Origin: Candidatus Gastranaerophilales bacterium
GTDB taxonomy: Bacteria > Cyanobacteriota > Vampirovibrionia > Gastranaerophilales > Gastranaerophilaceae
Assembly: GCA_947626225.1 (NCBI GenBank)
Contig: CANQRH010000004.1
Span: 62,001 to 126,000, forward strand
DNA: 64,000 nucleotides
Reading direction: 5' to 3'
This document shows positions 1-7,871 of the stretch, piece by piece (the first letter of the stretch is position 1; each line of letters opens with the position of its first letter). Both the position numbers and the translations under genes were made by a program. Under the pieces are notes generated by a model. The model worked only from the letters and a program-made list of their open reading frames with translations, was not told where the DNA came from and did not search any database.

Positions 1-1
1 T

Positions 2-475
2 GTAGGCGGCGGCATAATTTTGGATAATAAAATTTATAAAGGCAAAAACGGAGCGGCAGGTGAAATGCATTTTAAAATACGTACGGACAAGCACAGAAAA
101 TGCACCTGCGGAGCGTGGGATTGTTTTGAAGCTTATGCATCAGGCACCGGTTTGAAAAAAACTGCCGAAGAAATCACGGGAAACCCCGAAATAACTACTT
201 ATGAAGTTATTGAAAACAGAGAACGCCCTGTTATGCAAAAGATTTTAAAGGCTTGGCAGGATGATATTCTCACGGGAATAATAAGTCTTGCTAATATTTT
301 TGATCCCGATTGTATCGTGTTATCAGGTTCAATGGCAGAATTTGCCGATATTGAATATCTGGAAAGAGAAGCAAACAAAGAAATTGTAACAACACCGTTT
401 AAGGTTTTGAGGGCTTCGGCAGGGAATTATTCAGGCATGATAGGTGCCGCCTTGCTCGCTTTGGGGGTGAAATAA
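2..475 (+). CDS. ROK-family sugar kinase, C-terminal part (gene begins before the window)
   Basis: The reading frame is open from the left edge, so the true start lies outside the window. The visible part begins with a Gly-rich stretch (VGGGII) followed by GAAGEMHF and then CTCGAWDCFEAY. The His of GEMH plus the three Cys form the HC3 zinc motif typical of ROK kinases and repressors. The absence of a DNA-binding domain cannot be checked because the N-terminus is missing. ROK kinases phosphorylate glucose or N-acetylated hexosamines in the cytoplasm; the substrate cannot be told here. The C-terminal part (IIGAALLALG-type ending) matches a normal family end. The next gene starts at the base after its stop, which suggests one operon. 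Confidence 0.88.
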   Translation, partial: VGGGIILDNKIYKGKNGAAGEMHFKIRTDKHRKCTCGAWDCFEAYASGTGLKKTAEEITGNPEITTYEVIENRERPVMQKILKAWQDDILTGIISLANIFDPDCIVLSGSMAEFADIEYLEREANKEIVTTPFKVLRASAGNYSGMIGAALLALGVK

Positions 476-694
476 GTGGGGAAAGCAAAGAAAAGAATAA
501 TTCATAAAGGTAAAAATTTGCAATTCTCAAGTCTTAGCCGTGATGAGGCTGTTAAAAAAGCCGCAAAAATGTTAGATTCAAATGATAAAGAGGCATATTC
601 TTTAATTACGCTTTTCGGTTTTTCGGCAGAGGAAATACTTGAAGCGGGTGCAAGTTACGAAGCGGTGAAAGGTGCGGGTAGTATCTTTAAATGA
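476..694 (+). CDS. Small hypothetical protein, 72 aa
   Basis: It starts with GTG directly after the ROK kinase stop codon; the GGGGGTGA stretch just upstream could serve as ribosome binding site. The protein has a very basic N-terminus (GKAKKRIIHKGK) followed by a predicted helical part (RDEAVKKAAKMLDSNDKEAYSL) and ends by overlapping the next start codon (ATGA overlap at 691-694). I do not recognise a family. The tight coupling on both sides supports it as a real translated gene. Confidence 0.6.
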   Translation: MGKAKKRIIHKGKNLQFSSLSRDEAVKKAAKMLDSNDKEAYSLITLFGFSAEEILEAGASYEAVKGAGSIFK

Positions 695-1572
695 TTGAAA
701 AAATTCTTTTTTGGCTTAAAAATTCAAGATTATTCTCCCTGCCCATGACTTTGCTTTCTTGGTTTGTGATTTTTATTTATGCATTTGACGGTAATAAAAT
801 AAACGGCATAGTTGCGTTAATCGGAATATCTTGCGCTCATCTTGCAACAAATCTGTTTGATGATTATATGGATTATAAAAATCTTAACGATAATTGCCAG
901 CAGTGCAAGTGTGCATATATAAAAGAAGGAAAAGCATCACACGGCGATGTTTTGAAGGTGGCAGGCATTTATTGTTTCATTGCCGTTATAACCGGAATAT
1001 TTCTCACTTTAAGATGCGGTCTGCCCGTAATCGGACTTGCTTTGACGGGCGGGATAATAACTCTCATTTATTCAAAACTTTCTTCAAAAGGCTTCAGTGA
1101 AATTGCCGTCGGAATTGCGTTCGGCCCTTTGCTGTTTGAGGGTGTTTATTATGTTATGAAGGGAGAATTTTCATCGCCGGTATTTATTCTGTCGCTTGCG
1201 GTTGTGATGTTTACAATAGGTTTAATGTATGTTCATACGGTTTTGGATTATGAGGGCGATATGTCGGCTCACAAGATGACGCTTGCCTGTCGATTCGGCA
1301 CTAAATCCCGTGCCGTTAACGGGGTGTTTGCAATTTATGGTTTCGGATTCTTTTTTACATTTGTTCTTGCGTTTGTTTTAAAAAATTATTATTACCTTTT
1401 AACATTTTTGCTTATTCCGCTTGTATTCAATCTTCAAAAGTCTTTAAAAACTTTCAGATGCGGCGGAGAAGAAAAAGAATTCTATTCCCGTCTTTTAAAA
1501 GCCAGAAACTTAATGGTTTATTATTCAACTGTAATATGTTGTGTAATTGCATTCGGTAAAATATTCGGGTAA
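691..1572 (+). CDS. UbiA-family prenyltransferase (MenA-like), integral membrane protein
   Basis: The 293-residue protein has about eight or nine hydrophobic segments and the two Asp-rich motifs of the UbiA superfamily: NLFDDYMD near residues 54-61 and DYEGD near residue 187. These bind Mg2+ and the prenyl diphosphate. The family transfers a polyprenyl chain to an aromatic acceptor in the membrane. The N-terminal RLFSLPMT motif and overall length resemble MenA (dihydroxynaphthoate prenyltransferase), but other acceptors cannot be excluded and no other men genes are in view. Its start overlaps the previous stop by four bases, so translation is probably coupled. Confidence 0.8.
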   Translation: MIEKILFWLKNSRLFSLPMTLLSWFVIFIYAFDGNKINGIVALIGISCAHLATNLFDDYMDYKNLNDNCQQCKCAYIKEGKASHGDVLKVAGIYCFIAVITGIFLTLRCGLPVIGLALTGGIITLIYSKLSSKGFSEIAVGIAFGPLLFEGVYYVMKGEFSSPVFILSLAVVMFTIGLMYVHTVLDYEGDMSAHKMTLACRFGTKSRAVNGVFAIYGFGFFFTFVLAFVLKNYYYLLTFLLIPLVFNLQKSLKTFRCGGEEKEFYSRLLKARNLMVYYSTVICCVIAFGKIFG

Positions 1573-1575
1573 TAT
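1547..1575 (+). promoter_or_regulatory. Candidate promoter giving a leaderless mRNA for the Opp-type ATPase
   Basis: TTGCAT (1547-1552), 17-bp spacer, TAATAT (1570-1575), then six bases to the ATG at 1582. No purine-rich ribosome binding site lies in between. Confidence 0.4.
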
Positions 1576-1581
1576 TTTTGT

Positions 1582-2514
1582 ATGGAATCACTCGTTGAAG
1601 TAAAAGACTTGTATGTTGAATATAATACCGTCAAAGGAGTTTTCGGCAAGAAACAGATAATTCATGCGGTAAACGGGGTTAATTTGGACATCCGAAAGGG
1701 CGAAATACTTGCACTGGCAGGAGAATCCGGCTGCGGAAAATCCACGCTCGCAAAAGCTATTTTAAGATTAGAACCCCCAAAATCAGGCGAGATTGTATTT
1801 CATCTTAAAAAAGATTTTATAAAATCCGCTCAAATGGTTTTTCAAAATCCATATGCGAGTTTGAACCCCAGAATGAGAACGGTTGATATTTTAAAAGAAC
1901 CGCTGGAGATAAATACGGCCTATTCAAAGGAAAAAATTCTTGAAATTGTTAAAGAAAAAATTAAAATGACGGGACTTGATGAAGATTGCCTTAATCGTTA
2001 TCCTCACGAATTTTCGGGCGGACAGCGGCAGAGAATAGCGATTGCAAGAGCGCTGGTCCTTGAACCCGAATTTATACTTGCCGATGAGCCTGTAAGTGCA
2101 CTTGATGTTAGTATTCAGGCACAAATAATAAATTTGATAAAAGAGCTGAAAGAAAAATGTAATTTAACTTTTCTTTTAATAACGCACGATATGAGTGTTA
2201 TACAGTACCTTTCCGACAGAACAGCCGTTATGTATCTGGGTGAAATCGTAGAAATCGGCAGAACGGCAGATATTTTTGCAAACCCGCTTCACCCGTATAC
2301 TAAAGCTTTGCTGAGTTCCGTTCCGCAGATTAAAAAGAACGGAGTTAAAAAGATTATGCTGAAAGGAGATCTTCCTTCTCCGGAAAACCTCCCGCAAGGG
2401 TGCAGATTTCATACGCGCTGCCCTCATGTCATGGAAAAGTGCAAGAACTGTTCTCCGTCACCTAAAGGAAGCGGTCATACGGTGAGATGTTTTCTGTATG
2501 ATTCTGTGTTATAA
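1582..2514 (+). CDS. ABC transporter ATP-binding protein, oligopeptide/dipeptide type (OppF/DppF-like)
   Basis: All ABC ATPase motifs are present in order: Walker A GESGCGKST, Q-loop (FQNPYASLNP), signature FSGGQRQR, Walker B ILADEP and the switch His (LLITHDMS). The C-terminus carries the oligo/dipeptide extension (LHPYTKALLSSVP, then CRFHTRCP) with a Cys-rich patch. It would energise uptake of peptides or nickel at the inner membrane. No permease or binding protein gene is next to it, so its partners must lie elsewhere. No Shine-Dalgarno sequence precedes the ATG. A TTGCAT/TAATAT pair with 17-bp spacing ends six bases before it, which suggests a leaderless start. Confidence 0.9.
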   Translation: MESLVEVKDLYVEYNTVKGVFGKKQIIHAVNGVNLDIRKGEILALAGESGCGKSTLAKAILRLEPPKSGEIVFHLKKDFIKSAQMVFQNPYASLNPRMRTVDILKEPLEINTAYSKEKILEIVKEKIKMTGLDEDCLNRYPHEFSGGQRQRIAIARALVLEPEFILADEPVSALDVSIQAQIINLIKELKEKCNLTFLLITHDMSVIQYLSDRTAVMYLGEIVEIGRTADIFANPLHPYTKALLSSVPQIKKNGVKKIMLKGDLPSPENLPQGCRFHTRCPHVMEKCKNCSPSPKGSGHTVRCFLYDSVL

Positions 2515-2515
2515 T
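2510..2515 (+). promoter_or_regulatory. Extended -10 box before smpB
   Basis: TGTTATAAT (TGn plus a perfect TATAAT at 2510-2515) overlaps the end of the upstream gene. The smpB ATG follows six bases later without a Shine-Dalgarno sequence. The -35 region is weak, as usual for extended -10 promoters. Confidence 0.4.
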
Positions 2516-2521
2516 CGGTTT

Positions 2522-2974
2522 ATGGACAGAAAAGTCGTTACAACAAACAGAAAAGCATTTCACGATTACACCGTTCTTGAAAAGTATACGGCGGGAATTG
2601 TGCTGACCGGAACCGAAATTAAGTCAATCAGAAAAGGTGCGGTGAATCTTAAAGACAGCTTTTGCAGGATTGAGGACAACGAAATTTTTCTGTACAAGTG
2701 CCACATCTCTCCATACGAGCAGGGAAACAGGTTTAATCATGAGGCGGAACGTGTAAGAAAACTTCTTTTAAACAAAAAAGAAATATTAAAAATGCAATCG
2801 AAAGTCAAACAGGATAATTTTACGATTGTACCTCTGGAAATCTTTTTGTCACACGGGTTTGCAAAAATCGAAATAGCTCTGGCAAAAGGTAAAAAACTGC
2901 ACGATAAACGTGATGACATTATGAAAAAAGAATTGAAACGAGAAGCTGACAGGGCTTCAAAAATCAGGTATTAA
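2522..2974 (+). CDS. smpB: SsrA-binding protein SmpB (trans-translation)
   Basis: SmpB binds tmRNA and brings it to stalled ribosomes. Family blocks are clear: NRKAFHDYTVLEKYTAGIVL at the start, GTEIKSIRKG, LKDSF.. with NEIFLYKCHISPYEQGN, and the basic tail KKLHDKRDDIMKKELKREADR that mimics the anticodon arm. The start at 2522 (MDRKVVTTNRKAF) gives the usual length of about 150 residues; an in-frame start at 2498 would add eight residues inside the previous gene. The tmRNA gene itself is not seen in this window. The next gene follows at the base after the stop codon. Confidence 0.97.
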   Translation: MDRKVVTTNRKAFHDYTVLEKYTAGIVLTGTEIKSIRKGAVNLKDSFCRIEDNEIFLYKCHISPYEQGNRFNHEAERVRKLLLNKKEILKMQSKVKQDNFTIVPLEIFLSHGFAKIEIALAKGKKLHDKRDDIMKKELKREADRASKIRY

Positions 2975-3973
2975 ATGAAGGTTGTTATTTTAGGAAAAGG
3001 AGAAATGTTATCCAATCTTATAGAAGGCACACTTGATGCCGGATGTGAGATTGCAGGTGTTCTGCGGTATGAAAGAGTACAGTATTCAAAATTTTTTCTT
3101 TCGTTTAAAGATTTTTTTAAAAGCTCGCACGACGTAACTCTGATAAAACAGCATAAACTCAGAGAAATTAAGTGCCGTTCCGCAAATTCCGCCGAGTTTA
3201 AAAAAGAAATTCTTAAACTGAATGCGGATGTAATTCTTGTCGGAACCTGGGGAGAAAAACTCAAAAAAGAAATTATTGATTTGCCGGTTATCGCCTGTGT
3301 TAATGTTCATCCGTCCTTTCTCCCGAAATACAGAGGTCCGAACCCTTATCTCAGAACTGTTATGAACCGTGAAACAAAAACAGGCATAACTTTTCACTTG
3401 ATGGATGAAAATTTTGATTCGGGTGCAATTCTTGCTCAGAAAAAAATTGATATTTTGCCTGACGAAACCTCAAAAGAATTAAAAGAAAGAGTAGTTTTTC
3501 AGGCACGTCTTATGTGTTCGGAACTTTTGAAGAAACTTGAATACGGTCTTGTAATTCCAGTTGCACAAAATGAAGATGATGCATCTTATTTCCCGAACAT
3601 AAAAACCGATGATATGATGCTTGATTTTGAAAAGGAAACGGCTTCTCAAATCCATGCAAGAATTCGCGCTCTGCACCCGTGGCTTCCGGCTTATGTGACT
3701 TATAAAGATAAATTTTTTATCCCAAATCCTTACAGGATGAAAATTTTAAACCGGGAACAGTGTTCAAATATTATAAAAATGAACGGTTTGAATAACGTTC
3801 AAGCGGGCGACGTTATAAACGGAAATGCAAAAAGCGCATCAATTACCGTTATGTGTCTTAACGGTGAAGCCTTGAGAATGGACGATGTAAAGCTTTACGG
3901 ATTTTTCAATAAGCCCGTAACAAGATTGTTTATTAAGAAAATAACAGCACGCCGTAAACTTTCCCGTCTTTGA
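2975..3973 (+). CDS. Formyltransferase of the Fmt family (methionyl-tRNA formyltransferase-like)
   Basis: The 332-residue protein has the formyltransferase core: HPSFLPKYRGPNPY near residues 110-123 (the Asn/His/Asp site and the SLLP-type loop), then TGITFHLMDENFDSGAIL with the catalytic Asp region. The C-terminal third (AGDVI..., VMCLNGEALRMDDVKL) resembles the Fmt C-terminal beta domain. RGPNPY rather than the RGAAPI of typical Fmt, and an N-terminal insert near residues 36-60, leave open a formyltransferase of another acceptor such as an amino sugar. It starts right after smpB and its last 41 bases overlap the convergent mtaB gene. Confidence 0.7.
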   Translation: MKVVILGKGEMLSNLIEGTLDAGCEIAGVLRYERVQYSKFFLSFKDFFKSSHDVTLIKQHKLREIKCRSANSAEFKKEILKLNADVILVGTWGEKLKKEIIDLPVIACVNVHPSFLPKYRGPNPYLRTVMNRETKTGITFHLMDENFDSGAILAQKKIDILPDETSKELKERVVFQARLMCSELLKKLEYGLVIPVAQNEDDASYFPNIKTDDMMLDFEKETASQIHARIRALHPWLPAYVTYKDKFFIPNPYRMKILNREQCSNIIKMNGLNNVQAGDVINGNAKSASITVMCLNGEALRMDDVKLYGFFNKPVTRLFIKKITARRKLSRL

Positions 3974-5243
3974 TTTCTTGAATTTTAACCCTTTGAAGCG
4001 TATTTAAAAACTTTTCATCTTTGCCGTCGGTAATTACGGTGAGATAATTTCTTGTAACTCCCTTTAATCTGCCCGTCTTTTTGTCGGGATGTTTTTCAAT
4101 AAGTATTTCATGTTCTCTGCCGATATTTTTTTTGAGAAAATCCTCATATTTTTGGAGAGAAATCTCTTTTATAATTGTTGCCCGGCGTTCTTTTTCTTTT
4201 TCATCAACCTGCTCATCGGATGCTGCACCTTTTGTTCCGTGCCTTAGCGAATAAGGGAAAGTGTGAATTTGTGTAAGTCCTGATTTTTTCAGGTTTTGGC
4301 ATGTCGTTTCAAAATCATTTTCGGTTTCCCCGGCAAATCCCGCGATAATATCACTTCCCAAAAAGGGTAAATCAAATAAAGAATTAATTTTTTCGATAAG
4401 TTTGAGATAGTCATCGGTCTTGTAAAATCTGTTCATTGAAACCAATGTTTTGTCGCAGGCGGATTGCAATGAAAGATGAAAATGCGGGCAGAATTTTTTA
4501 CTTCCGCTTAAAAAATCAAGCATTTCATCATCTATTTCAAGCGGATTTAAAGAACCCAGACGAAATCTTTCAATATGAGTTTCTGTTTCAATTTTTTTGA
4601 GCAAATCAGTCAATTTCAATCCCGATTCTTTTCCCCACTGACCTATATGAATACCGGTTAAAACAATTTCTTTAAAATTGCGGTCTGCAAAATTGTTTAT
4701 CTGTTCAACTGTAAAATCCGTATCTGCACTTCTGCTTTTGCCTCTCGCATAAGGAATTATACAGTATGAACATCTGTTATCGCAGCCATCTTGAATTTTT
4801 AAGCTTGCTCTGGTTTTTGACATATCCGTAAGTACGGTTTTGTTAAACTTATCAAGTTTCATAATATCCGATACACTGCATAAGTGACCTTGAGAGAGGA
4901 TATCAAATAAATTTAATTTCTCATCATTTCCGACTGCAATGTCTATAAATTCATTTTCCAAAAGATTTTCTTTTTCAACCTGAGCTATACAGCCTGTGAT
5001 AACAGTGATTATATCGGGATTTTTGTGCTTTGCATTTCTCAAAAGATACATTGCTTCATTATCACTTTTATGCGTAACGGTGCAGGAATTGAGAATGTAA
5101 ATTTCGGCATCTTCGATATTTTCAGCCTCTTTCATTCCGTTTTTAATTAAATTTTCCCTTATAATCGAGCTTTCAAACTGGTTGGATTTACATCCCATTG
5201 TATGGATAAAAAAGCTGTATTTATGCAGGTTTTCAGGTTTCAT
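3933..5243 (-). CDS. mtaB: tRNA (t6A37) methylthiotransferase MtaB
   Basis: This radical-SAM enzyme adds a methylthio group to t6A37 of tRNAs reading ANN codons. It shows the full MTTase architecture: an N-terminal UPF0004 domain with three cluster Cys (TMGCKSNQFES, LNSCTVT, ITGCIAQ), the radical SAM motif CDNRCSYC near residue 153, and a C-terminal TRAM-like domain. The TMGCKSNQ start and lack of a MiaB-type signature favour MtaB over MiaB or RimO. At 436 residues the length is normal. The gene stands alone on the minus strand, convergent with the formyltransferase gene. Confidence 0.92.
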   Translation of the reverse strand: MKPENLHKYSFFIHTMGCKSNQFESSIIRENLIKNGMKEAENIEDAEIYILNSCTVTHKSDNEAMYLLRNAKHKNPDIITVITGCIAQVEKENLLENEFIDIAVGNDEKLNLFDILSQGHLCSVSDIMKLDKFNKTVLTDMSKTRASLKIQDGCDNRCSYCIIPYARGKSRSADTDFTVEQINNFADRNFKEIVLTGIHIGQWGKESGLKLTDLLKKIETETHIERFRLGSLNPLEIDDEMLDFLSGSKKFCPHFHLSLQSACDKTLVSMNRFYKTDDYLKLIEKINSLFDLPFLGSDIIAGFAGETENDFETTCQNLKKSGLTQIHTFPYSLRHGTKGAASDEQVDEKEKERRATIIKEISLQKYEDFLKKNIGREHEILIEKHPDKKTGRLKGVTRNYLTVITDGKDEKFLNTLQRVKIQEIKDGKVYGVLLFS

Positions 5244-5314
5244 TCCTTAATGGTATATAAAATATTAACGGATGTAAATATTTATAACAAAATTTTTTAA
5301 AATTAGCAAAAAAA

Positions 5315-5343
5315 TTTACTTTTCTTTTTTAATAAATTATAAT
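5315..5343 (+). promoter_or_regulatory. Sigma-70 type promoter
   Basis: TTTACT (5315-5320), 17-bp spacer and a perfect TATAAT (5338-5343) precede the gene starting at 5366. Confidence 0.6.
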
Positions 5344-5365
5344 AAAAATGTGAAAGGTGTGTGTA

Positions 5366-6217
5366 ATGAATACATTAGGAATTAATCCGAATTTTCAGGG
5401 AAAACGGTCAAGAATTGATGACTATATTGCTTTAGACGATAGTGTATTATATCAGGAAGCATATTTACGCTCAGCCGCAAAATATGATTATAAAAAAGAT
5501 CGCAAAGTTACAAATGCCTTGTTTTATTCAGCTCCTGCAGCGGCAGGTTTGGCAGCTGTGATATTGAGTGAAAATTCCGCAACAAGGCTGTTTTCACACG
5601 AATTGTCAGGAATTGCGGGCAGAGCAGCAAAAGGCTTGAAAGTCGGTGCGTTATGGACTGCGGCATTGGCTAGTATTGATTTACTCGGATTTCTCAAGAA
5701 TAAATTGGCGCAAAACTCCTCTGAGGTTCGCAAATTTGACAAAGAACATCCTTTCATTTCTTTAGGATTACTTTTAGCGGCAGGCTTTGGAGCTATTGCA
5801 CTTGTAAATAAAGGTGCTGTTAAATTGAGCCAAATCAAGAAAACTCCGAAATTTTTGAAAAAAGGTACGGAAAAAGCCGCAAAATTTTTGAATACAAATA
5901 AACATATTGCTAAAGCGAAAAACAAGCTTGCAGAAATGGTTGGAAAAATGGCACCGTCTCTAAAGGATATCGGAGCAACCTTACTTGACTGGTCGCCGAC
6001 AATGCTGCTTTTGGGCGGTATGTTCCATTCTTTCGGCAGTGCAGGCAGACAAAACAGAGAATTTGTAAATAATTATAATCAGTTAAAAGAAAGACGTGAC
6101 CGAATTAAAGATGCAAGACTCTTGGAATTGCAGTTGCAAAATGACATGCTTATGCAGTTTGAAGACAATCAGGAAAGAATAAAACTCGTAAAAAATCCTT
6201 ATGCCGATTTGCCGTAG
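5366..6217 (+). CDS. Hypothetical membrane-associated protein with N-terminal INPNFQG motif
   Basis: The ATG at 5366 is chosen because GAAAGG lies eight bases upstream. The 283-residue protein begins MNTLGINPNFQGK, the same kind of N-terminal (N/S)F-x-G motif found at 32606, 37781 and 57293 in this window. Two or three hydrophobic stretches follow (APAAAGLAAVIL, ISLGLLLAAGFGAIALV, SPTMLLLGGMF), separated by basic regions, and the C-terminal 50 residues look like a charged coiled coil (QLKERRDRIKDARLLELQLQ). I do not recognise a family; it may be a lineage-specific envelope protein. It is monocistronic with its own promoter. Confidence 0.75.
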   Translation: MNTLGINPNFQGKRSRIDDYIALDDSVLYQEAYLRSAAKYDYKKDRKVTNALFYSAPAAAGLAAVILSENSATRLFSHELSGIAGRAAKGLKVGALWTAALASIDLLGFLKNKLAQNSSEVRKFDKEHPFISLGLLLAAGFGAIALVNKGAVKLSQIKKTPKFLKKGTEKAAKFLNTNKHIAKAKNKLAEMVGKMAPSLKDIGATLLDWSPTMLLLGGMFHSFGSAGRQNREFVNNYNQLKERRDRIKDARLLELQLQNDMLMQFEDNQERIKLVKNPYADLP

Positions 6218-6250
6218 ATATTACGGAAATGCTTGCCGGATGCTGAAGGT

Positions 6251-7369
6251 TTAAATAAGTTTATTATAATTATTGTTATAAAATTCGTCGAAGCTGTCCG
6301 AAAGGATGGCTTCGCGGCATTTTTGGGAAAATTCAACAAGATATTGAATATTGTGAATTGACAAAAGTGTTGCAGCCGTGCTTTCTCCGCATCTCCACAG
6401 ATGTCTTATATAAGCTCTGGAATGATTTCTGCAGGCAAAACAGTTACAGCCTTCAACAAGCGGTCTGTCATCATCGTAAAACTCTTTATTTTTAATATTT
6501 TTCTTTCCGTTAGGTGTAAAAAATGAACCGTGGCGCGCATTTCTTGTCGGCAAAACACAATCAAACATATCTATTCCGCGTTTAATTCCGTCCAGCAAAT
6601 CCTCAGGAGTCCCGACACCCATTAAATATCGTGGTTTATCTTTGGGAAGCAGAGGAGCCGTATATTCCACAAGATGATTTTTCATTTCAGCAGGTTCTCC
6701 GACGCTTACTCCGCCTATTGCGTAACCTGCGGCATCATAAGATGAAATTACTTTAGCACTTTCTTTTCTTAAATCATCAAAAAATGCACCTTGAACAATG
6801 GGAAAAAGAGCTTGATTAGGGTTAGTTTTTGCTTTAAAACATCTTTCAAGCCATCTGTGAGTACGTTCCATAGCGTGCTTCGCCGTATCATAATCACAAG
6901 GATAAGGAGCACACTGATCAAATGCCATAATTATATCGGCACCGATATCCTGTTGAATTTCCATGGAGATTTCGGGATTAATAAAGTGTTTTTTCCCGTC
7001 TTTCGGATCGGTAAATTCAACACCGTCCTCGCTGATTTTGTTCAAATGCCCCAGAGAAAATACCTGAAATCCGCCGGAATCCGTTAAAACAGGTTTATGC
7101 CAGTTCATCCATGAATGTATTCCGCCAAATTGTTTTATAAGTTTGGTTCCGGCTCTCAAATAAAGATGATATGAATTTGAGAGCATAATCTGTGCGCCCG
7201 TATCAGCAACTTGCTCGGAAGTTAAGGTTTTTACCGCCGAATTTGTGCCGACAGGCATGAATATCGGAGTTTTAATTATGCCATGCGGCGTTGTCAAAAT
7301 GCCCGCTCTGGCATTTCCGCATTCGTGTAAAAGTTCGTATTTAAAATTATCAAGAGCATTGTCGCGCAT
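6251..7369 (-). CDS. tgt: tRNA-guanine transglycosylase (queuine tRNA-ribosyltransferase)
   Basis: Tgt exchanges guanine-34 for preQ1 in tRNAs with GUN anticodons. The sequence shows DSGGFQVFSL near residue 97, the nucleophile region (VLPTRNARHG, with Asp in FDCVLPT) and the zinc site CNCFACRNHSRAYIRH. Length 372 matches the bacterial enzyme. It overlaps ndk by one base and lies in a MATE-ndk-tgt minus-strand operon. No preQ1 synthesis genes are in view. Confidence 0.96.
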   Translation of the reverse strand: MRDNALDNFKYELLHECGNARAGILTTPHGIIKTPIFMPVGTNSAVKTLTSEQVADTGAQIMLSNSYHLYLRAGTKLIKQFGGIHSWMNWHKPVLTDSGGFQVFSLGHLNKISEDGVEFTDPKDGKKHFINPEISMEIQQDIGADIIMAFDQCAPYPCDYDTAKHAMERTHRWLERCFKAKTNPNQALFPIVQGAFFDDLRKESAKVISSYDAAGYAIGGVSVGEPAEMKNHLVEYTAPLLPKDKPRYLMGVGTPEDLLDGIKRGIDMFDCVLPTRNARHGSFFTPNGKKNIKNKEFYDDDRPLVEGCNCFACRNHSRAYIRHLWRCGESTAATLLSIHNIQYLVEFSQKCREAILSDSFDEFYNNNYNKLI

Positions 7370-7836
7370 CAGCCGAGATCTTCTATAACTATTTCCGCCA
7401 TATTTTCGTATTCATCAAAAATTTCTTTCTCATCAAAATAGATATTAATTTCTCTTTCCGCACTTTCAACGCAGTCGGAACCGTGGACAATGTTGTATTC
7501 TTTTACCAGAGCGAAATCAGCTCTTATTGTCCCTACCTGAGCATCCAAAGGCCCCGTAGCACCCATAATTTGGCGTGTTCCCGCTATTACATCATAACCT
7601 TTCCATACCATTGCTACTATCGGACCGCTCTGTATATATCTGATAAGTCTTTCATAGAAAGGTTTTCCTTTATGCTCGGCGTAATGTTTTTCCGCCATTT
7701 CAGGCGTAACATCAATCATTTTTAAAGCAATAAGTTTAAAACCTCTGTTTTCAAATCTTTTAATAATTTCGCCGACAAGCCCTCTTTTTACACCATCGGG
7801 TTTAACGGCTATAAATGTTCTTTGTTCCTCTTGCAT
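7369..7836 (-). CDS. ndk: Nucleoside diphosphate kinase
   Basis: Ndk moves the terminal phosphate between nucleoside triphosphates and diphosphates through a phospho-His. The start (RTFIAVKPDGVKRGLVGEII), GPIVAMVWKG, MGATGPLDA..GTIR and the catalytic block NIVHGSDC near residue 118 are all present, and length 155 is normal. GGGAGGG just upstream is a strong ribosome binding site. It shares one base with tgt downstream, indicating translational coupling. Confidence 0.97.
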   Translation of the reverse strand: MQEEQRTFIAVKPDGVKRGLVGEIIKRFENRGFKLIALKMIDVTPEMAEKHYAEHKGKPFYERLIRYIQSGPIVAMVWKGYDVIAGTRQIMGATGPLDAQVGTIRADFALVKEYNIVHGSDCVESAEREINIYFDEKEIFDEYENMAEIVIEDLG

Positions 7837-7871
7837 ATTCCCTCCCTCCGTATAATTATATCATAAAAGTT

